In this document: in pieces, positions 1-8,257 of the stretch | Layout of the letters: every line of letters starts with the position of its first letter | Numbering within the stretch: the stretch's first letter is position 1 | Assembly (NCBI GenBank): GCA_028714735.1 | Contig: JAQTLU010000005.1 | Coordinates: forward strand, 151,702-215,701 | Source of the DNA: Gallionellaceae bacterium | GTDB taxonomy: Bacteria; Pseudomonadota; Gammaproteobacteria; Burkholderiales; Thiobacillaceae | Length of the DNA: 64,000 nt | Direction of reading: 5' to 3' | Program-made: the position numbers and the translations under genes | Notes under the pieces: generated by a model | The model's database searches: none | Told to the model about the DNA's origin: nothing | What the model saw: the letters and a program-made list of their open reading frames with translations, nothing else

Positions 1-2
1 GG

Positions 3-176
3 CAGCGCAATGGTGAGAATGGTGCAACCCGTACCGGCGATCACATCGATTTATGGAACGGTTCACGCATGACCGCCTACTCTAGCTGGTTCCGTATTCA
101 CCTTGGTGTTGCATGGGATGGGGTGTGGTCTGATTTCAGAGGCGCATCCAAAGTCCTGTTTTGGGCCATCCCATGA
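3..176 (+). CDS. tae4: Type VI secretion amidase effector Tae4, C-terminal part (5' end outside window)
   Basis: Only the last 57 residues are present; the frame is open from the first bases and ends at TGA 174-176. Tae4 effectors are injected into rival cells, where they cut the peptide cross-links of peptidoglycan. The fragment carries the family's C-terminal block TGDHIDLWNGSRM, whose histidine is one of the catalytic residues (the catalytic cysteine would lie upstream), followed by a serine/tryptophan-rich stretch and the end block ASKVLFWAIP. The stop overlaps the next start as ATGA, which suggests translational coupling to the downstream gene. The family call rests on remembered motif similarity, and the missing N-terminus leaves activity untested. 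Confidence 0.72.
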   Translation, partial: QRNGENGATRTGDHIDLWNGSRMTAYSSWFRIHLGVAWDGVWSDFRGASKVLFWAIP

Positions 177-616
177 ACAAGATCACCGCCACATTAGGCT
201 CGTCCATATTGGGTGTCGGTGTTTGCTTTGCGTTGATTTGGCTGTCGCAGGCGCTTGGCGTATCGGTAAGGTTTCCCTCGCCGGGTGGCGAGGATGACTT
301 TTCACTAAGGGCGATGTATTTCCTGTTCGGGGTTTGCCCCGCTTTTTTGCTCCTGGGCGCATACATTGGTCACGCCGGGTTCGGCAGCGCGCGAAAGTGG
401 TTCGCCATGTGGGTCGGCACCTTGATCGGTGCGGTTTTCGTGTTTTCAGTTACCCACCTGCTTCAGCCCCAAATTGAATTGTTGTCTGATGATCGCTCTG
501 CAAACTCCGCCGTTCTGGTGTTCTATTTGACCTGGGTCGCCACCTCTGCCCTTGGCGCTGTGGTTGCACGGCGTCTGCTCTTACAAAGCGTGATAAAGGG
601 GTCTGGCTCGCAGTGA
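173..616 (+). CDS. Four-helix membrane protein, candidate immunity protein for Tae4
   Basis: This gene encodes about 147 residues. The ATG at 173 shares ATGA with the effector stop and is preferred over an upstream TTG at 161. Four hydrophobic segments are visible, at roughly residues 8-28, 47-68, 77-99 and 118-138, with short charged loops, so it should sit in the inner membrane. I do not recognise a family. Effector genes of type VI systems are nearly always followed by an immunity gene, and the stop/start overlap fits that role. However, the known Tai4 immunity proteins are soluble periplasmic proteins, so a membrane protein here would be a different solution. The last codons (KGSGSQ) are formed by a dispersed repeat copy at 595-610, so the C-terminus may have been altered. 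Confidence 0.6.
   Translation: MNKITATLGSSILGVGVCFALIWLSQALGVSVRFPSPGGEDDFSLRAMYFLFGVCPAFLLLGAYIGHAGFGSARKWFAMWVGTLIGAVFVFSVTHLLQPQIELLSDDRSANSAVLVFYLTWVATSALGAVVARRLLLQSVIKGSGSQ
595..610 (-). repeat. Dispersed GAGCCTGACCCC-type repeat, copy 1
   Basis: Read on the minus strand this is CGAGCCAGACCCCTTT, one mismatch from the form seen at 38731-38752. It overlaps the 3' end of the upstream membrane-protein gene. Similar short motifs recur at 821, 38696, 38731, 39220, 39350, 39814 and 63807. Confidence 0.55.
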
Positions 617-712
617 CCTCTACTTCTGGGGGCGATGAAAAATGGGGGGATTACCGAGGCGCCTGCGCGGGCGCCCGTTAGCTTTACCTTGTCTCCCGCG
701 AAAGGCTCACAA

Positions 713-823
713 ATGGCCAGCATCGTAAGCATCCTCGGAATGCTCGTCGGCACCACCGGCCTGTTCCTGGGCTTCTTTTTTCTGGCCACCGCGCCAGACA
801 CGTCGTTTGCAATCATGGGCTAA
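713..823 (+). CDS. Small hydrophobic peptide, 36 residues
   Basis: This short ORF starts at ATG 713, seven bases after AAAGG (701-705), and ends at TAA 821-823. It encodes one long hydrophobic helix with the block LFLGFFFLATAP and almost no charged residues, so it would be a single-pass membrane peptide. A longer reading from ATG 635 is possible but has poor ribosome-binding spacing. The stop codon lies inside a dispersed repeat copy. I do not recognise a family, and the ORF could be chance. The two repeat copies on either side (595 and 821) suggest the interval was inserted or rearranged as a unit. Confidence 0.3.
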   Translation: MASIVSILGMLVGTTGLFLGFFFLATAPDTSFAIMG

Positions 824-836
824 AGGGGCCAGGCTC
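821..836 (-). repeat. Dispersed GAGCCTGACCCC-type repeat, copy 2
   Basis: On the minus strand this reads GAGCCTGGCCCCTTTA, one mismatch from the 38731 copy. It has the same orientation as the copy at 595-610, so the 225 bp between them is bounded by direct repeats. Confidence 0.5.
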
Positions 837-885
837 AATCAAATACGTTAAAGAAACCAAGCTCAGATTTATCAAGGAAACCACC

Positions 886-1419
886 ATGCAAAACCCCGCC
901 TACGTAGTCGCCCTCGCCTTGGGCGGCATCATGTTGCTGTCGGTCTGCTACGTCTATGTCCGGCACCAGGTCCTGCAGGTGGGCGGCATGGCCATGTCGG
1001 GGTTTGCCGTGATCCTGGTGGGGATGTCGGTGTGGAAGAGCATCGATATCTCGGTCAGCGGCGCAGGCATCAGCGCCAAACTGGACCAGGCCATCAAGAC
1101 GGCCGACGAGGCCAAGGTGCAGGCCACCCTGGCCAAGGAGATCAGCGCCCAGAACCGCGAGGCCGCCGCCGCCCTGACCAACACCGTCCAGGTCATGAAG
1201 ACGCAGGACACCCTGCGCAACCTCGGCCTTTATCGCGGTCCGCTGGATGGCGAACTGAGCGCGACTACCAAGCAGTCGCTGTTGCAGTTCCAGCAATCGC
1301 GCAGCCTGCCCGGAACCGCCACGCTCGATGAGCGCACCGTCTCGGCGCTCAGGATCAAGCCGATTGCGATCCTGCCCCGGATCGAACGTATCGACCCGGC
1401 CCGGATGCAGAATCCGTAA
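886..1419 (+). CDS. Membrane-anchored protein with C-terminal peptidoglycan-binding-like domain
   Basis: This gene encodes 177 residues and starts at ATG 886 after an AAGGAA ribosome site. Two hydrophobic helices (about residues 5-25 and 33-52) are followed by a charged alanine-rich helical or coiled-coil stretch (60-105). The last part (about 108-155) resembles the small three-helix peptidoglycan-binding fold, with the pattern LRNLGLYRGPLDG followed by TKQSLLQFQQS and a TLDERTVSAL helix. This suggests a membrane protein that contacts the cell wall. Its neighbours are the amidase effector region and, downstream, a TIGR03790 gene. The function is unknown, and the domain call is by pattern only. 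Confidence 0.6.
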   Translation: MQNPAYVVALALGGIMLLSVCYVYVRHQVLQVGGMAMSGFAVILVGMSVWKSIDISVSGAGISAKLDQAIKTADEAKVQATLAKEISAQNREAAAALTNTVQVMKTQDTLRNLGLYRGPLDGELSATTKQSLLQFQQSRSLPGTATLDERTVSALRIKPIAILPRIERIDPARMQNP

Positions 1420-1568
1420 GCAAGCCATGCGTCGGTTGGGTGAGACACCCGGCACGGCCCGCCGCTTGCTCCGACCCGGCCGGGGCTGTCGGTAACGCGG
1501 CATCCCCGTCTATCCGGAACCGGCGGGCAGGCATAATGTCTCCTCCTGCTGAGGACAAGACCTTCACG

Positions 1569-2849
1569 ATGCCCGCCGACCCCATGCTTGTTTCCATCCG
1601 CCGATGCCTTTACCTGCTCCTGGTGTTGCTGGCCCTGCCGGCCTGGGCGACCCCTTTCCTGCCCACGCTGCCGCAGGCGCTGGGGCCGGAACAGGTGGCG
1701 CTGGTGATCAACGAGAACGACCCGGCCAGCGTGGCGGTCGGCGCCTACTACCAGGAACGCAGGGACATCCCGGCTGGCAACGTGATACGGGTGCGCTTCC
1801 GGGCCGATGTCTCGGCCCTGGGCCAGGACGAATTCGCCCGCCTGCGCGCGGAGGTGGAACGCCAGACCCCGGCCCACGTCCAGGCCTACGCCCTGGCCTG
1901 GACCCGGCCCTACCGGGTCGGCTGCATGGGCATCACCTCGGCCTTCGCCTTCGGCTACGACCCGGCCTGGTGCGCCGCCGGCTGCGGCCCGACCCGGGCC
2001 AGCCCTTACTTCAACTCGGACAGCATCGCGCCCTGGGACGACCTCCACATGCGCCCGGCCATGCTCCTGGCGGGGCGCAGCGTGGCCGAGGTAAAGACCC
2101 TGATCGACCGGGGCGTGGCGGCGGATCATACCTATCCGGCCGGGACCGCCTATCTGGTCAGCACCGCCGACAAGGCACGCAATGTGCGCGCCGTCATCTA
2201 TCCGGCCGTGGCCCGTTTGCTGGGCGGCGTGGTCACCATCGCCGAAGTGGATGCCGCACCGGAACCGCGCGACGACGTGCTGGCCCTGTTCACCGGCCAG
2301 GCTAAGGTGGCCGGGCTGGACCGGCTGGGTTTCCGGCCCGGTGCGGCGGCGGACCACCTGACCTCCACCGGCGGCCAACTCACCGATAGCAAGCAGATGA
2401 GCGTCCTGGAATGGCTGTCCGCCGGCGCCACGGCCAGCTATGGCACGGTGACCGAGCCGTGCAACCGGCCGCAGAAATTCCCCAATCCGGGCGTCTTCCT
2501 GGCCCATTACCTGGGCGGCGCCACCCTGCTGGAGGCGTACTGGAAGAGCGTCGCCTGGCCCGGCCAGGGCGTGTTCGTCGGCGAACCGCTGGCGCGGCCC
2601 TACGGCGCCCGCTGGCACGAGGACGCCAAGGGCGGCTGGGAACTGCAGGCCTACACCGCCCTGCCCCAGCATTACCGGGTGAGCGAGGCCCCGAGCGTGG
2701 TCGGCCCCTATCGGCCGGTCGGCCGGCTCACACTGAAGCCGGGCGCGAACCGGATTCCCATGCCCGAAGGCAAGGGGGTCTGGCGACTGAGCCCGGAATT
2801 GCCGCCGGCCGCGGCTGGGCCGGCATCGTCAACGGTCCCGCCGGAATGA
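1569..2849 (+). CDS. TIGR03790 family exported protein
   Basis: This gene encodes about 426 residues. ATG 1569 has GAGGA 13 bases upstream; ATG 1584 would give a tighter signal peptide (hydrophobic run ending PAWA before TPFLP). The body matches what I know of TIGR03790: the opening block ALVINENDPASVAVGAYY, the AFAFGYDPAWC segment, PAMLLAGRS, RGVAADHTYPAGTAYLVST, and later GATASYGTVTEPCN and EAYWKSVAWPGQGVFVGEPL. The family is conserved in proteobacteria, and its biochemical role is not known to me. Four cysteines cluster around residues 117-143, so disulphides are plausible. The gene stands alone, convergent with gloA 23 bp downstream. Confidence 0.8.
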   Translation: MPADPMLVSIRRCLYLLLVLLALPAWATPFLPTLPQALGPEQVALVINENDPASVAVGAYYQERRDIPAGNVIRVRFRADVSALGQDEFARLRAEVERQTPAHVQAYALAWTRPYRVGCMGITSAFAFGYDPAWCAAGCGPTRASPYFNSDSIAPWDDLHMRPAMLLAGRSVAEVKTLIDRGVAADHTYPAGTAYLVSTADKARNVRAVIYPAVARLLGGVVTIAEVDAAPEPRDDVLALFTGQAKVAGLDRLGFRPGAAADHLTSTGGQLTDSKQMSVLEWLSAGATASYGTVTEPCNRPQKFPNPGVFLAHYLGGATLLEAYWKSVAWPGQGVFVGEPLARPYGARWHEDAKGGWELQAYTALPQHYRVSEAPSVVGPYRPVGRLTLKPGANRIPMPEGKGVWRLSPELPPAAAGPASSTVPPE

Positions 2850-2872
2850 TGGGCCGGCCCTGAGCTTGTCCT

Positions 2873-3274
2873 TCAGCCGCCCCGGGTGCCTTTCTGGATG
2901 AACTCGATCGGGTAGCCGTCCGGGTCGGCGACGAAGGCGATCACCGTGCTGCCATGCTGCATCGGCCCGGCCGGCCGGGTGACCTTGCCGCCCTTTTTCG
3001 TGACCTCTGCACAGGCCAGGTAGGCGTCGTCGACCTCCAGGGCGATGTGGCCGAAGCCGGTGCCCAGTTCGTAGTGGTCGACGCCCCAGTTGTAGGTGAG
3101 CTCCAGGACGGTGTGGTCGTCCTCGTCGCCATAGCCGACGAAGGCCAGGGTGAACTCGCCGCCGGGATAGTCCTTGCGGCGCAAGAGTTTCATCCCGAGC
3201 ACCTCGGTGTAGAAGGTGATCGAGCGATCGAGGTCGCCCACTCTCAACATGGTGTGCAGCATGCGCATGGTCAT
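2873..3274 (-). CDS. gloA: Lactoylglutathione lyase (glyoxalase I)
   Basis: This gene encodes 133 residues. It converts the hemithioacetal of methylglyoxal and glutathione to S-lactoylglutathione in the cytoplasm. The sequence opens with [16 protein letters not shown], and the other metal-ligand blocks are visible: [18 protein letters not shown] and DGYPIEFIQ, giving the usual His-Glu-His-Glu set. The length is normal for the bacterial nickel-type enzyme. The start follows an AGGAG ribosome site. It is the last gene on the minus strand after the methyltransferase-like gene, with a 131-bp gap, so it may have its own promoter. Confidence 0.93.
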   Translation of the reverse strand: MTMRMLHTMLRVGDLDRSITFYTEVLGMKLLRRKDYPGGEFTLAFVGYGDEDDHTVLELTYNWGVDHYELGTGFGHIALEVDDAYLACAEVTKKGGKVTRPAGPMQHGSTVIAFVADPDGYPIEFIQKGTRGG

Positions 3275-3405
3275 CCACTCCTATCGACAGGTCATTGAGC
3301 AAGGCGGCGGCAGGATGCCGGCCTTGGAATATTGGGCCAGTCAGTCCGCTGGCATTGAAGTATTTTCTCGCACACTGGATCACCCAGGGGCGAAACGCCG
3401 AAGGC

Positions 3406-4362
3406 TCAGGGCCGGCGGAACAGATAGACCGTGCCGGCCAGTTCGGGCGGCAGCACCAAGCGGCCCAAGCCTTCATCTTCCATCATTTCGAAGCCGGTCT
3501 GGGCCCGGTAGTCCGTCCAGTTGCCGCTGGCGAAGCTGTGCCGGCTGCCAATCACGATGTACAGCTCGACCCCGGGGTCGGCAAACACCAGGCGCTCGAA
3601 GCCGTTGTTGGCCGGCGGCCAGGAACAGATCACCACGCGCGGCCGGAACCGCTTCAGGGCCTGCGCCGCATCCAGCTTCAGCACCGTGTCGGGATAGGTC
3701 ACCGCGTGTTTCCAGCTGTAGTCGTCGGTAGCGCTGACCGGCACCCCGGCCTCGGCCAGGAAACGGCTCAGGGTGCCGTCGCCGGCGGCGATCTCCAGGC
3801 AGGCGCGGCCGTCGATCAGGCGCGCCAACGCATCGATCAGCGGACGCGAGTAGAAACAGTAGATGCCCTTGGCCTCGACCAGCGGCATCAGCAGGTTCTT
3901 CTGCCAGAGCAGGGGCCAGAACAGGCGGAACCAGGCCATCGAGACCGGCTTGCGCACCAGGTCGTGGGCGAACAGCAGGCGCTGGGCGACGAAGCCGTTG
4001 AACCAGTTGAAGCGTATCTTGCCGCCCTTGCCGCCGGCGGCGGCGGACAGGACATAGCCCTTGAGTGCCAGGTGAGCCATGCGGTGGCGGATCAGCCTGG
4101 CCAATGCGGCGGACTCAAGCTGTTGCCGGCCAGGCCGCCGGCCCACCCCCCTGGCCTGGGCCGGCAGCGGCGCGGCCAGGCCAGCCAGCCAGGTCTGCAG
4201 TTGTTCCGGCTTGCCGGTGGCGAAGATGTCCGCGAGCTCGGCCGACACCTTCGCCCAGTCCTGCGGGTAGCGCGTCTTCAGCTCGGCCAGCGGCGGCCCG
4301 GCACGCAGCCACTCGATGGCCTCCGCGGTCTCCCTGCCCGGCTTGCTGGCGGTCGCGCTCAC
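3406..4362 (-). CDS. SAM-dependent methyltransferase-like protein
   Basis: This gene encodes 318 residues. The N-terminal half (about 1-170) has no motif I recognise and includes a hydrophobic/aromatic stretch (SMAWFRLFWPLLW). The C-terminal half carries a class I methyltransferase glycine motif, CLEIAAGDGTLSRFL, then SATDDYS as a likely motif II and VVICSWPPANNGF as a motif IV-like block. The substrate is unknown. It starts 17 bp after the CDF transporter stop, so the two are probably cotranscribed. The GC content and codon use match the neighbours. Confidence 0.65.
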   Translation of the reverse strand: MSATASKPGRETAEAIEWLRAGPPLAELKTRYPQDWAKVSAELADIFATGKPEQLQTWLAGLAAPLPAQARGVGRRPGRQQLESAALARLIRHRMAHLALKGYVLSAAAGGKGGKIRFNWFNGFVAQRLLFAHDLVRKPVSMAWFRLFWPLLWQKNLLMPLVEAKGIYCFYSRPLIDALARLIDGRACLEIAAGDGTLSRFLAEAGVPVSATDDYSWKHAVTYPDTVLKLDAAQALKRFRPRVVICSWPPANNGFERLVFADPGVELYIVIGSRHSFASGNWTDYRAQTGFEMMEDEGLGRLVLPPELAGTVYLFRRP

Positions 4363-4379
4363 GTCGGCGTCCCGACCGC

Positions 4380-5285
4380 TTATGCGACCCGGTCCAGGTC
4401 GCGGTCGATCTGCGAGACCGGATCTTCCCTGGGCTCCAGGTGGGTGGTGACATGGGCGTGCGGCACCACCCGCCGGATATCGGCCTCGATCCGCTCCGAC
4501 CAGTCATGGCCTTCCTGCACCGTCCACGCCCCCGGCGCCAGGATGTGCAGGGTGACGAAGGCGCGGCTGCCGGCCTGGCGGGTGCGCAGGGCATGGAAAT
4601 CGAGGCCCTGGGAGCGATAGCCGCCCAGCACCGCCTCGATGGCATTGATCTCCTCCTCGGGCAGGGAGACGTCCATCAGGCCGCCGGCGGAGCGGTGCAG
4701 CAGCTGCCAGCCGGTCCAGACGATGTTCGCCGCCACCACCAGCGCGATCACCGGGTCGAGCCAGAGCCAACCGGTCAGCCAGACCAGGCCGACCGCGGCG
4801 ATGACCCCGACCGAGGTCCAGACGTCGGTGAGCAGGTGGTGGGCATCGGCCTCCAGGGTGATCGAGTTGTACCGGCGGCCGACGTCCATCAGGATGCGCG
4901 CGGTGGCCAGGTTGATGATCGAGGCGACCACCGACACCGCCAGACCGATGCCGATCGCCTCGATCGGTTGCGGATTCATCAGGCGATCGATCGCCGCATA
5001 ACCGATGCTGACGGCGGCGACCAGGATCAGGAAGCCCTCGAAGGCGCTGGAGAAGTATTCCGCCTTGCCATGGCCGTGAGCGTGGTTTTCATCGGCCGGG
5101 CGCGCCGCCAGCGACAGCATGGCCAGCGCCATCACCGCCCCGGCCAGGTTGACGAAGGACTCCAGGGCATCGGACAGCAGGCCGACCGAGCCGGTCAGCC
5201 ACCAGGCCGCCCCCTTGAGCAGGATGGTGGCGAGCGCGGCCGCAATGGACAGCCAGGCGTAGCGTTTCAGAGAAAGTGGCGACAT
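4380..5285 (-). CDS. Cation diffusion facilitator family metal exporter
   Basis: This gene encodes 301 residues. CDF proteins export divalent metals (Zn, Fe, Co, Mn) from the cytoplasm by proton antiport. Six membrane helices are predicted in the first 200 residues. The signature [12 protein letters not shown] in helix 2, the [12 protein letters not shown] loop and [13 protein letters not shown] (HxxxD) in helix 5 are visible, and a cytoplasmic domain follows (about 200-301). The helix 2 site reads D-A-L-E-S, not the D-x3-D of E. coli FieF, so its metal preference may differ. It sits 22 bp after the zinc-ribbon gene and 17 bp before the methyltransferase-like gene, in what looks like one long minus-strand operon. 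Confidence 0.9.
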   Translation of the reverse strand: MSPLSLKRYAWLSIAAALATILLKGAAWWLTGSVGLLSDALESFVNLAGAVMALAMLSLAARPADENHAHGHGKAEYFSSAFEGFLILVAAVSIGYAAIDRLMNPQPIEAIGIGLAVSVVASIINLATARILMDVGRRYNSITLEADAHHLLTDVWTSVGVIAAVGLVWLTGWLWLDPVIALVVAANIVWTGWQLLHRSAGGLMDVSLPEEEINAIEAVLGGYRSQGLDFHALRTRQAGSRAFVTLHILAPGAWTVQEGHDWSERIEADIRRVVPHAHVTTHLEPREDPVSQIDRDLDRVA

Positions 5286-5307
5286 GAGGTTCGTTCAGTC
5301 CGACGGA

Positions 5308-5613
5308 TCAGTCGAAGTCGAACAGATTACCCAACCAGGAGCGCCGACGCGAGTAGTGTTGGCCATGGCCGTAGCCGCCATGGCCATGATGGTCCTTGTG
5401 CTGCCTGTCTTCGTGGTGCCGATCATCGCCCTGGCAGCCGCCTGGCTGGCCGCGTAAATCCGGTGCGCCGACGCCCTGCTCCGCCTTCTCCATCAGCTTG
5501 TCGAGTTCGCCCCGATCCAGCCAGATGCCCCGGCACTGCGGGCAATAGTCGATCTCCACGCCCATCCGCTCGGTCATGAGCAGATCAGTCTCCTTACATA
5601 CCGGGCATTTCAT
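5308..5613 (-). CDS. Zinc-ribbon (TFIIB-type) small protein with His-rich tail
   Basis: This gene encodes 101 residues starting at ATG 5613, which has AAAGGA at good spacing; the TTG at 5637 is less likely. Residues 1-45 form a two-CxxC zinc ribbon (MKCPVCKETDLL and YCPQCRGIWLDRGEL), the pattern of the zf-TFIIB family in bacteria. The tail (60-95) is rich in histidine and glycine and ends SWLGNLFDFD. The function is unknown. Metal binding through both the ribbon and the His tail would fit its place just before a CDF metal exporter and after a multihaem cytochrome gene. Confidence 0.8.
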   Translation of the reverse strand: MKCPVCKETDLLMTERMGVEIDYCPQCRGIWLDRGELDKLMEKAEQGVGAPDLRGQPGGCQGDDRHHEDRQHKDHHGHGGYGHGQHYSRRRSWLGNLFDFD

Positions 5614-5633
5614 GGTGGTCCTTTCAGGTTGGT

Positions 5634-6380
5634 TCAATCATCTTCCCGCTCACCGCCGCGGGACTCGCCGCCGCCTTCGCCGTGCCCTTCCACTTCGCCA
5701 CGGGCGCTGCGATGGCAGCGGACGCAGTTGTCGAGGTTGCGGATGCCCTCCTCGGCATGTTCCGCACGCATGTTGTCCGGCGTGTGTTCGTGGCAGCCAT
5801 AGCAGGTGTACTTGCGGTAGTCGTTGCCGACATGGCAGGTCGCGCACTTGGCGTTGTGGTCCGCGTCGAGCGGGAAATACTTGTCGTGGTCGAAGGTGGC
5901 GGGCGTCCAGCGTTCCGTGCCGTGGCAGGACGAGCACTCGCCGGCGACCTGGCGATGCAGGCTGTCGGTGGGCTTGTCGTGGCAGGAGGCGCATTGCCCG
6001 CGCGTCACGGCGTCGAGCAGGGAATGGGCGAAGCGGCCGCCGGCGCGGCGGTATTTCAGCACCCCGGCATGGTCGCCGTGGCAGGCCAGGCAATCGTTCT
6101 GCGCCAGCTTGGCGTGGAAGGCGGCCTTGCCGGGCTGGCCGGGGATGGCCGCGCCCTTGCTGGTGAACAGGCCGATGCGGTCGACCTGGTGGCATTCGAT
6201 GCAGCGGCTCGACGGCGTGCCGAAGAAATTGTCGTGGCAGGCATAGCAGTCTTTGGTCAGCGCCTTGTGGCCCTCGATCAGCGGACCCGGCGCCACCATC
6301 AGGTGCGGGTAGATGAAGGAGAGCAGCGCCAGCGCGGCCAGGTTGGCGAGGAACAGGATGATGACGGTGCGGTACTTCAT
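5634..6380 (-). CDS. Octahaem c-type cytochrome, membrane-anchored
   Basis: This gene encodes 248 residues starting at ATG 6380, which overlaps the upstream stop as ATGA. An N-terminal hydrophobic helix (about 5-23) acts as a signal or anchor. Eight CxxCH haem-binding motifs follow: CYACH, CIECH, CLACH, CASCH, CSSCH, CATCH, CYGCH and CVRCH. Extra histidines between them (for example GDHAGV and FDHDKY) could be distal ligands. The C-terminus is a Gly/Glu-rich tail. It resembles the cytochrome c3/c7-like multihaem electron carriers. As the third gene of a coupled reductase - membrane protein - cytochrome unit, it probably receives electrons on the periplasmic side. The electron acceptor is unknown. 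Confidence 0.88.
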   Translation of the reverse strand: MKYRTVIILFLANLAALALLSFIYPHLMVAPGPLIEGHKALTKDCYACHDNFFGTPSSRCIECHQVDRIGLFTSKGAAIPGQPGKAAFHAKLAQNDCLACHGDHAGVLKYRRAGGRFAHSLLDAVTRGQCASCHDKPTDSLHRQVAGECSSCHGTERWTPATFDHDKYFPLDADHNAKCATCHVGNDYRKYTCYGCHEHTPDNMRAEHAEEGIRNLDNCVRCHRSARGEVEGHGEGGGESRGGEREDD

Positions 6381-6955
6381 TGCCAGTTCCAGAACAGGAA
6401 GATGCTGACGATGTGGCCCAGGCCGAGCGCCACGAAGACCAGGGTGATCGGGAAGTGCACCGCGCGCCATTTCGCCATCAGCTCATAGGTCACCGCGTCC
6501 CAGAACAGCTCCTTTTCCATCTCGTCCTTGGCCATGCCCTTGAGGCTGTAGGTCTGCCGGCGCTCGGCGACGTGGCGACGGGAACGGTCGAGCAGGAACT
6601 TGCCGATCAGGCCGCTGAACACGTTGAGCAGCATGGCCACGAGGGCCAGCCAGGGCAGGATGGCGTTGAAGTGGATGCCGGCGTGGATCAGCACCATCAG
6701 GGCGCCGAGCAGGGTGAAGGTCTCGTGCAGAGTCAACAGTTTGCGCGGGTTGCCGGAGCGGATCAGCCTGCGCTTGCGCAGCGAATAGCCAAACGAGAAC
6801 AGGATCAGCAGCGTACCGGGGATGCCCAGGTAGCGGCCGACCCAGACCAGGTCGAGCGCGTGCAGGGCATAGTCGCCGGCCAGGGTGGCGACGACCAGCA
6901 GCAGGAGCATCAGGACGAAGGGAACGACTTCCCGATTCAGTAATGAGGTATCCAT
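6377..6955 (-). CDS. Polytopic membrane protein, possible haem-b electron carrier
   Basis: This gene encodes 192 residues starting at ATG 6955, which shares its A with the upstream stop (TGATG). About five hydrophobic helices are visible. Histidines fall within or beside them: LHETFTLLGALMVLIHAGIH in the middle, and RAVHFPITLVFVALGLGH near the end. That spacing of histidines on two facing helices is typical of di-haem b membrane proteins. It lies between a cytoplasm-facing FAD/2Fe-2S reductase and an octahaem cytochrome c with overlapping stops and starts. I infer that it carries electrons across the membrane between them. No named family is recognised. Confidence 0.7.
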   Translation of the reverse strand: MDTSLLNREVVPFVLMLLLLVVATLAGDYALHALDLVWVGRYLGIPGTLLILFSFGYSLRKRRLIRSGNPRKLLTLHETFTLLGALMVLIHAGIHFNAILPWLALVAMLLNVFSGLIGKFLLDRSRRHVAERRQTYSLKGMAKDEMEKELFWDAVTYELMAKWRAVHFPITLVFVALGLGHIVSIFLFWNWQ

Positions 6956-8178
6956 CAGGCGGCGAGTACGAGTTCGGTGCGTGGTTGGGCCAGGCAGAGC
7001 AGGCAACTACCCGGCACGACGTCGAATTCCGGCAGCTGCTCGTAGGCCACCTCGCCGGATTCGATGCTGGTCTGGCAAGCCCCGCAGCAACCGGAGCGGC
7101 AGCCGGATTCGACCTTCACGCCACCGGCCTCGGCCAGTTCCAGCAGGGAACCGGCCTGCCAGTCGAGCCGGCGGCCGCTTCGGGAGAAGGTGACGCCGAG
7201 GGCCGGGCCGGCCTCTGGCTCAGGCGCGCGCCGGGTCACCGTGGCCGGGCCGAAGGCCTCGTAATGGATGCGCGCCGCTGCTACGCCCCAGTCCGCCAGG
7301 GCCGGCACCAGGGTCTCCATCATCGGCGCCGGGCCGCAGACGTAGAACTGGTAGGGCTTGATCTTGAGTTCCAGGCGCAGGCGATCGATGTCGACCCGGC
7401 CCTGATGCCGGTAATCCCGGCCCTGGACGTCGTCCGGTCCCGGACGGCTGAAGCAGACGTGCAGGCGCAGATTCGCGTGTCTCTGCGCCAGTTCGTCGAG
7501 CCGGGCGCGCATGACCATTTCGCTGCCGTCGCGGACGCCGTAGAACAGCTGGATTTCGCGTTCCGGCCGTGCCGCCAAGGCCGCGGAGAGCATGCTGAAG
7601 ATGGGCGTGATGCCGATACCGCCGGCGACCAGGACCACCGGGCCGTCGCCGTTGACGTCGAGGTGGAAATGGCCGCTGGGCGCCTTTACCGCCAGGATGG
7701 CGTCCTCGCGGACATGGTCGTGGCAGTGGTTGGACGCCAGCCCGGCCGGCACCCGCTTGATGCTGATGCGGTAGTGTTCCGGGCAGGCCCGGTCCGACAG
7801 CGAGTAGCAGCGGACGATGGACTTGCTACCCCCACACGCCGGTTCGGCCACATCGAGCCGGAAGGTCAGGAACTGGCCGGGTAGGAAGGCCGGCAGCGGC
7901 TTGCCGTCGAGCGGTGCCAGATAGAAGGAGCAGACCTGACCAGCTATATCCTCGTATGCCCGGCGGGCGACCCGGAACTCGCGCCAACCCTCCCAGGCCG
8001 GCGCGGGACTGACGGGTTCGGCTACCGGCCCCGGCAATGGCTGGGGGCCGGCAACCCCCGCCTCGGCCTTGAGCGCCTGGTAGGATAGCCAGTAGCGGAA
8101 AAACGCCACCCCGGCATAGACCACCAGTTGGACGAAGATGATGAGCAGGATAAGGAGCAATAGCCCCTGCGTGGTCAT
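6955..8178 (-). CDS. NAD(P)H reductase with FAD, NAD and C-terminal 2Fe-2S ferredoxin domains, membrane-anchored
   Basis: This gene encodes 407 residues. It has an N-terminal transmembrane helix (about 5-25), then a ferredoxin-reductase core: RCYSLSD is the FAD-binding motif, and VVLVAGGIGITPIFSML with FYVCGPAPMME form the nicotinamide site. The C-terminus (about 325-407) is a plant-type ferredoxin with CRSGCCGAC and a distal cysteine in PGSCLLC for the 2Fe-2S cluster. This is the domain order of HCP-reductase/flavohaem-like reductases that feed electrons from NAD(P)H to a partner. The stop overlaps the next start, so the partner is probably the following membrane protein. Two palindromes lie upstream (8226 and 8258). 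Confidence 0.88.
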   Translation of the reverse strand: MTTQGLLLLILLIIFVQLVVYAGVAFFRYWLSYQALKAEAGVAGPQPLPGPVAEPVSPAPAWEGWREFRVARRAYEDIAGQVCSFYLAPLDGKPLPAFLPGQFLTFRLDVAEPACGGSKSIVRCYSLSDRACPEHYRISIKRVPAGLASNHCHDHVREDAILAVKAPSGHFHLDVNGDGPVVLVAGGIGITPIFSMLSAALAARPEREIQLFYGVRDGSEMVMRARLDELAQRHANLRLHVCFSRPGPDDVQGRDYRHQGRVDIDRLRLELKIKPYQFYVCGPAPMMETLVPALADWGVAAARIHYEAFGPATVTRRAPEPEAGPALGVTFSRSGRRLDWQAGSLLELAEAGGVKVESGCRSGCCGACQTSIESGEVAYEQLPEFDVVPGSCLLCLAQPRTELVLAA

Positions 8179-8225
8179 GACGTACGGCCTCGGACAGAAG
8201 ATTTGATTCAGGCGAGAGCCTAGTC

Positions 8226-8245
8226 AGACTGGATTAATCCAGTCT
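8226..8245. promoter_or_regulatory. Perfect 20-bp palindrome upstream of the redox operon
   Basis: AGACTGGATTAATCCAGTCT equals its own reverse complement. It lies 48 bp before the reductase start, in the 110-bp gap after the metallohydrolase stop. A dimeric repressor or activator site is plausible. It does not match an operator I know. Confidence 0.45.
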
Positions 8246-8257
8246 TAAGTCCGGACG

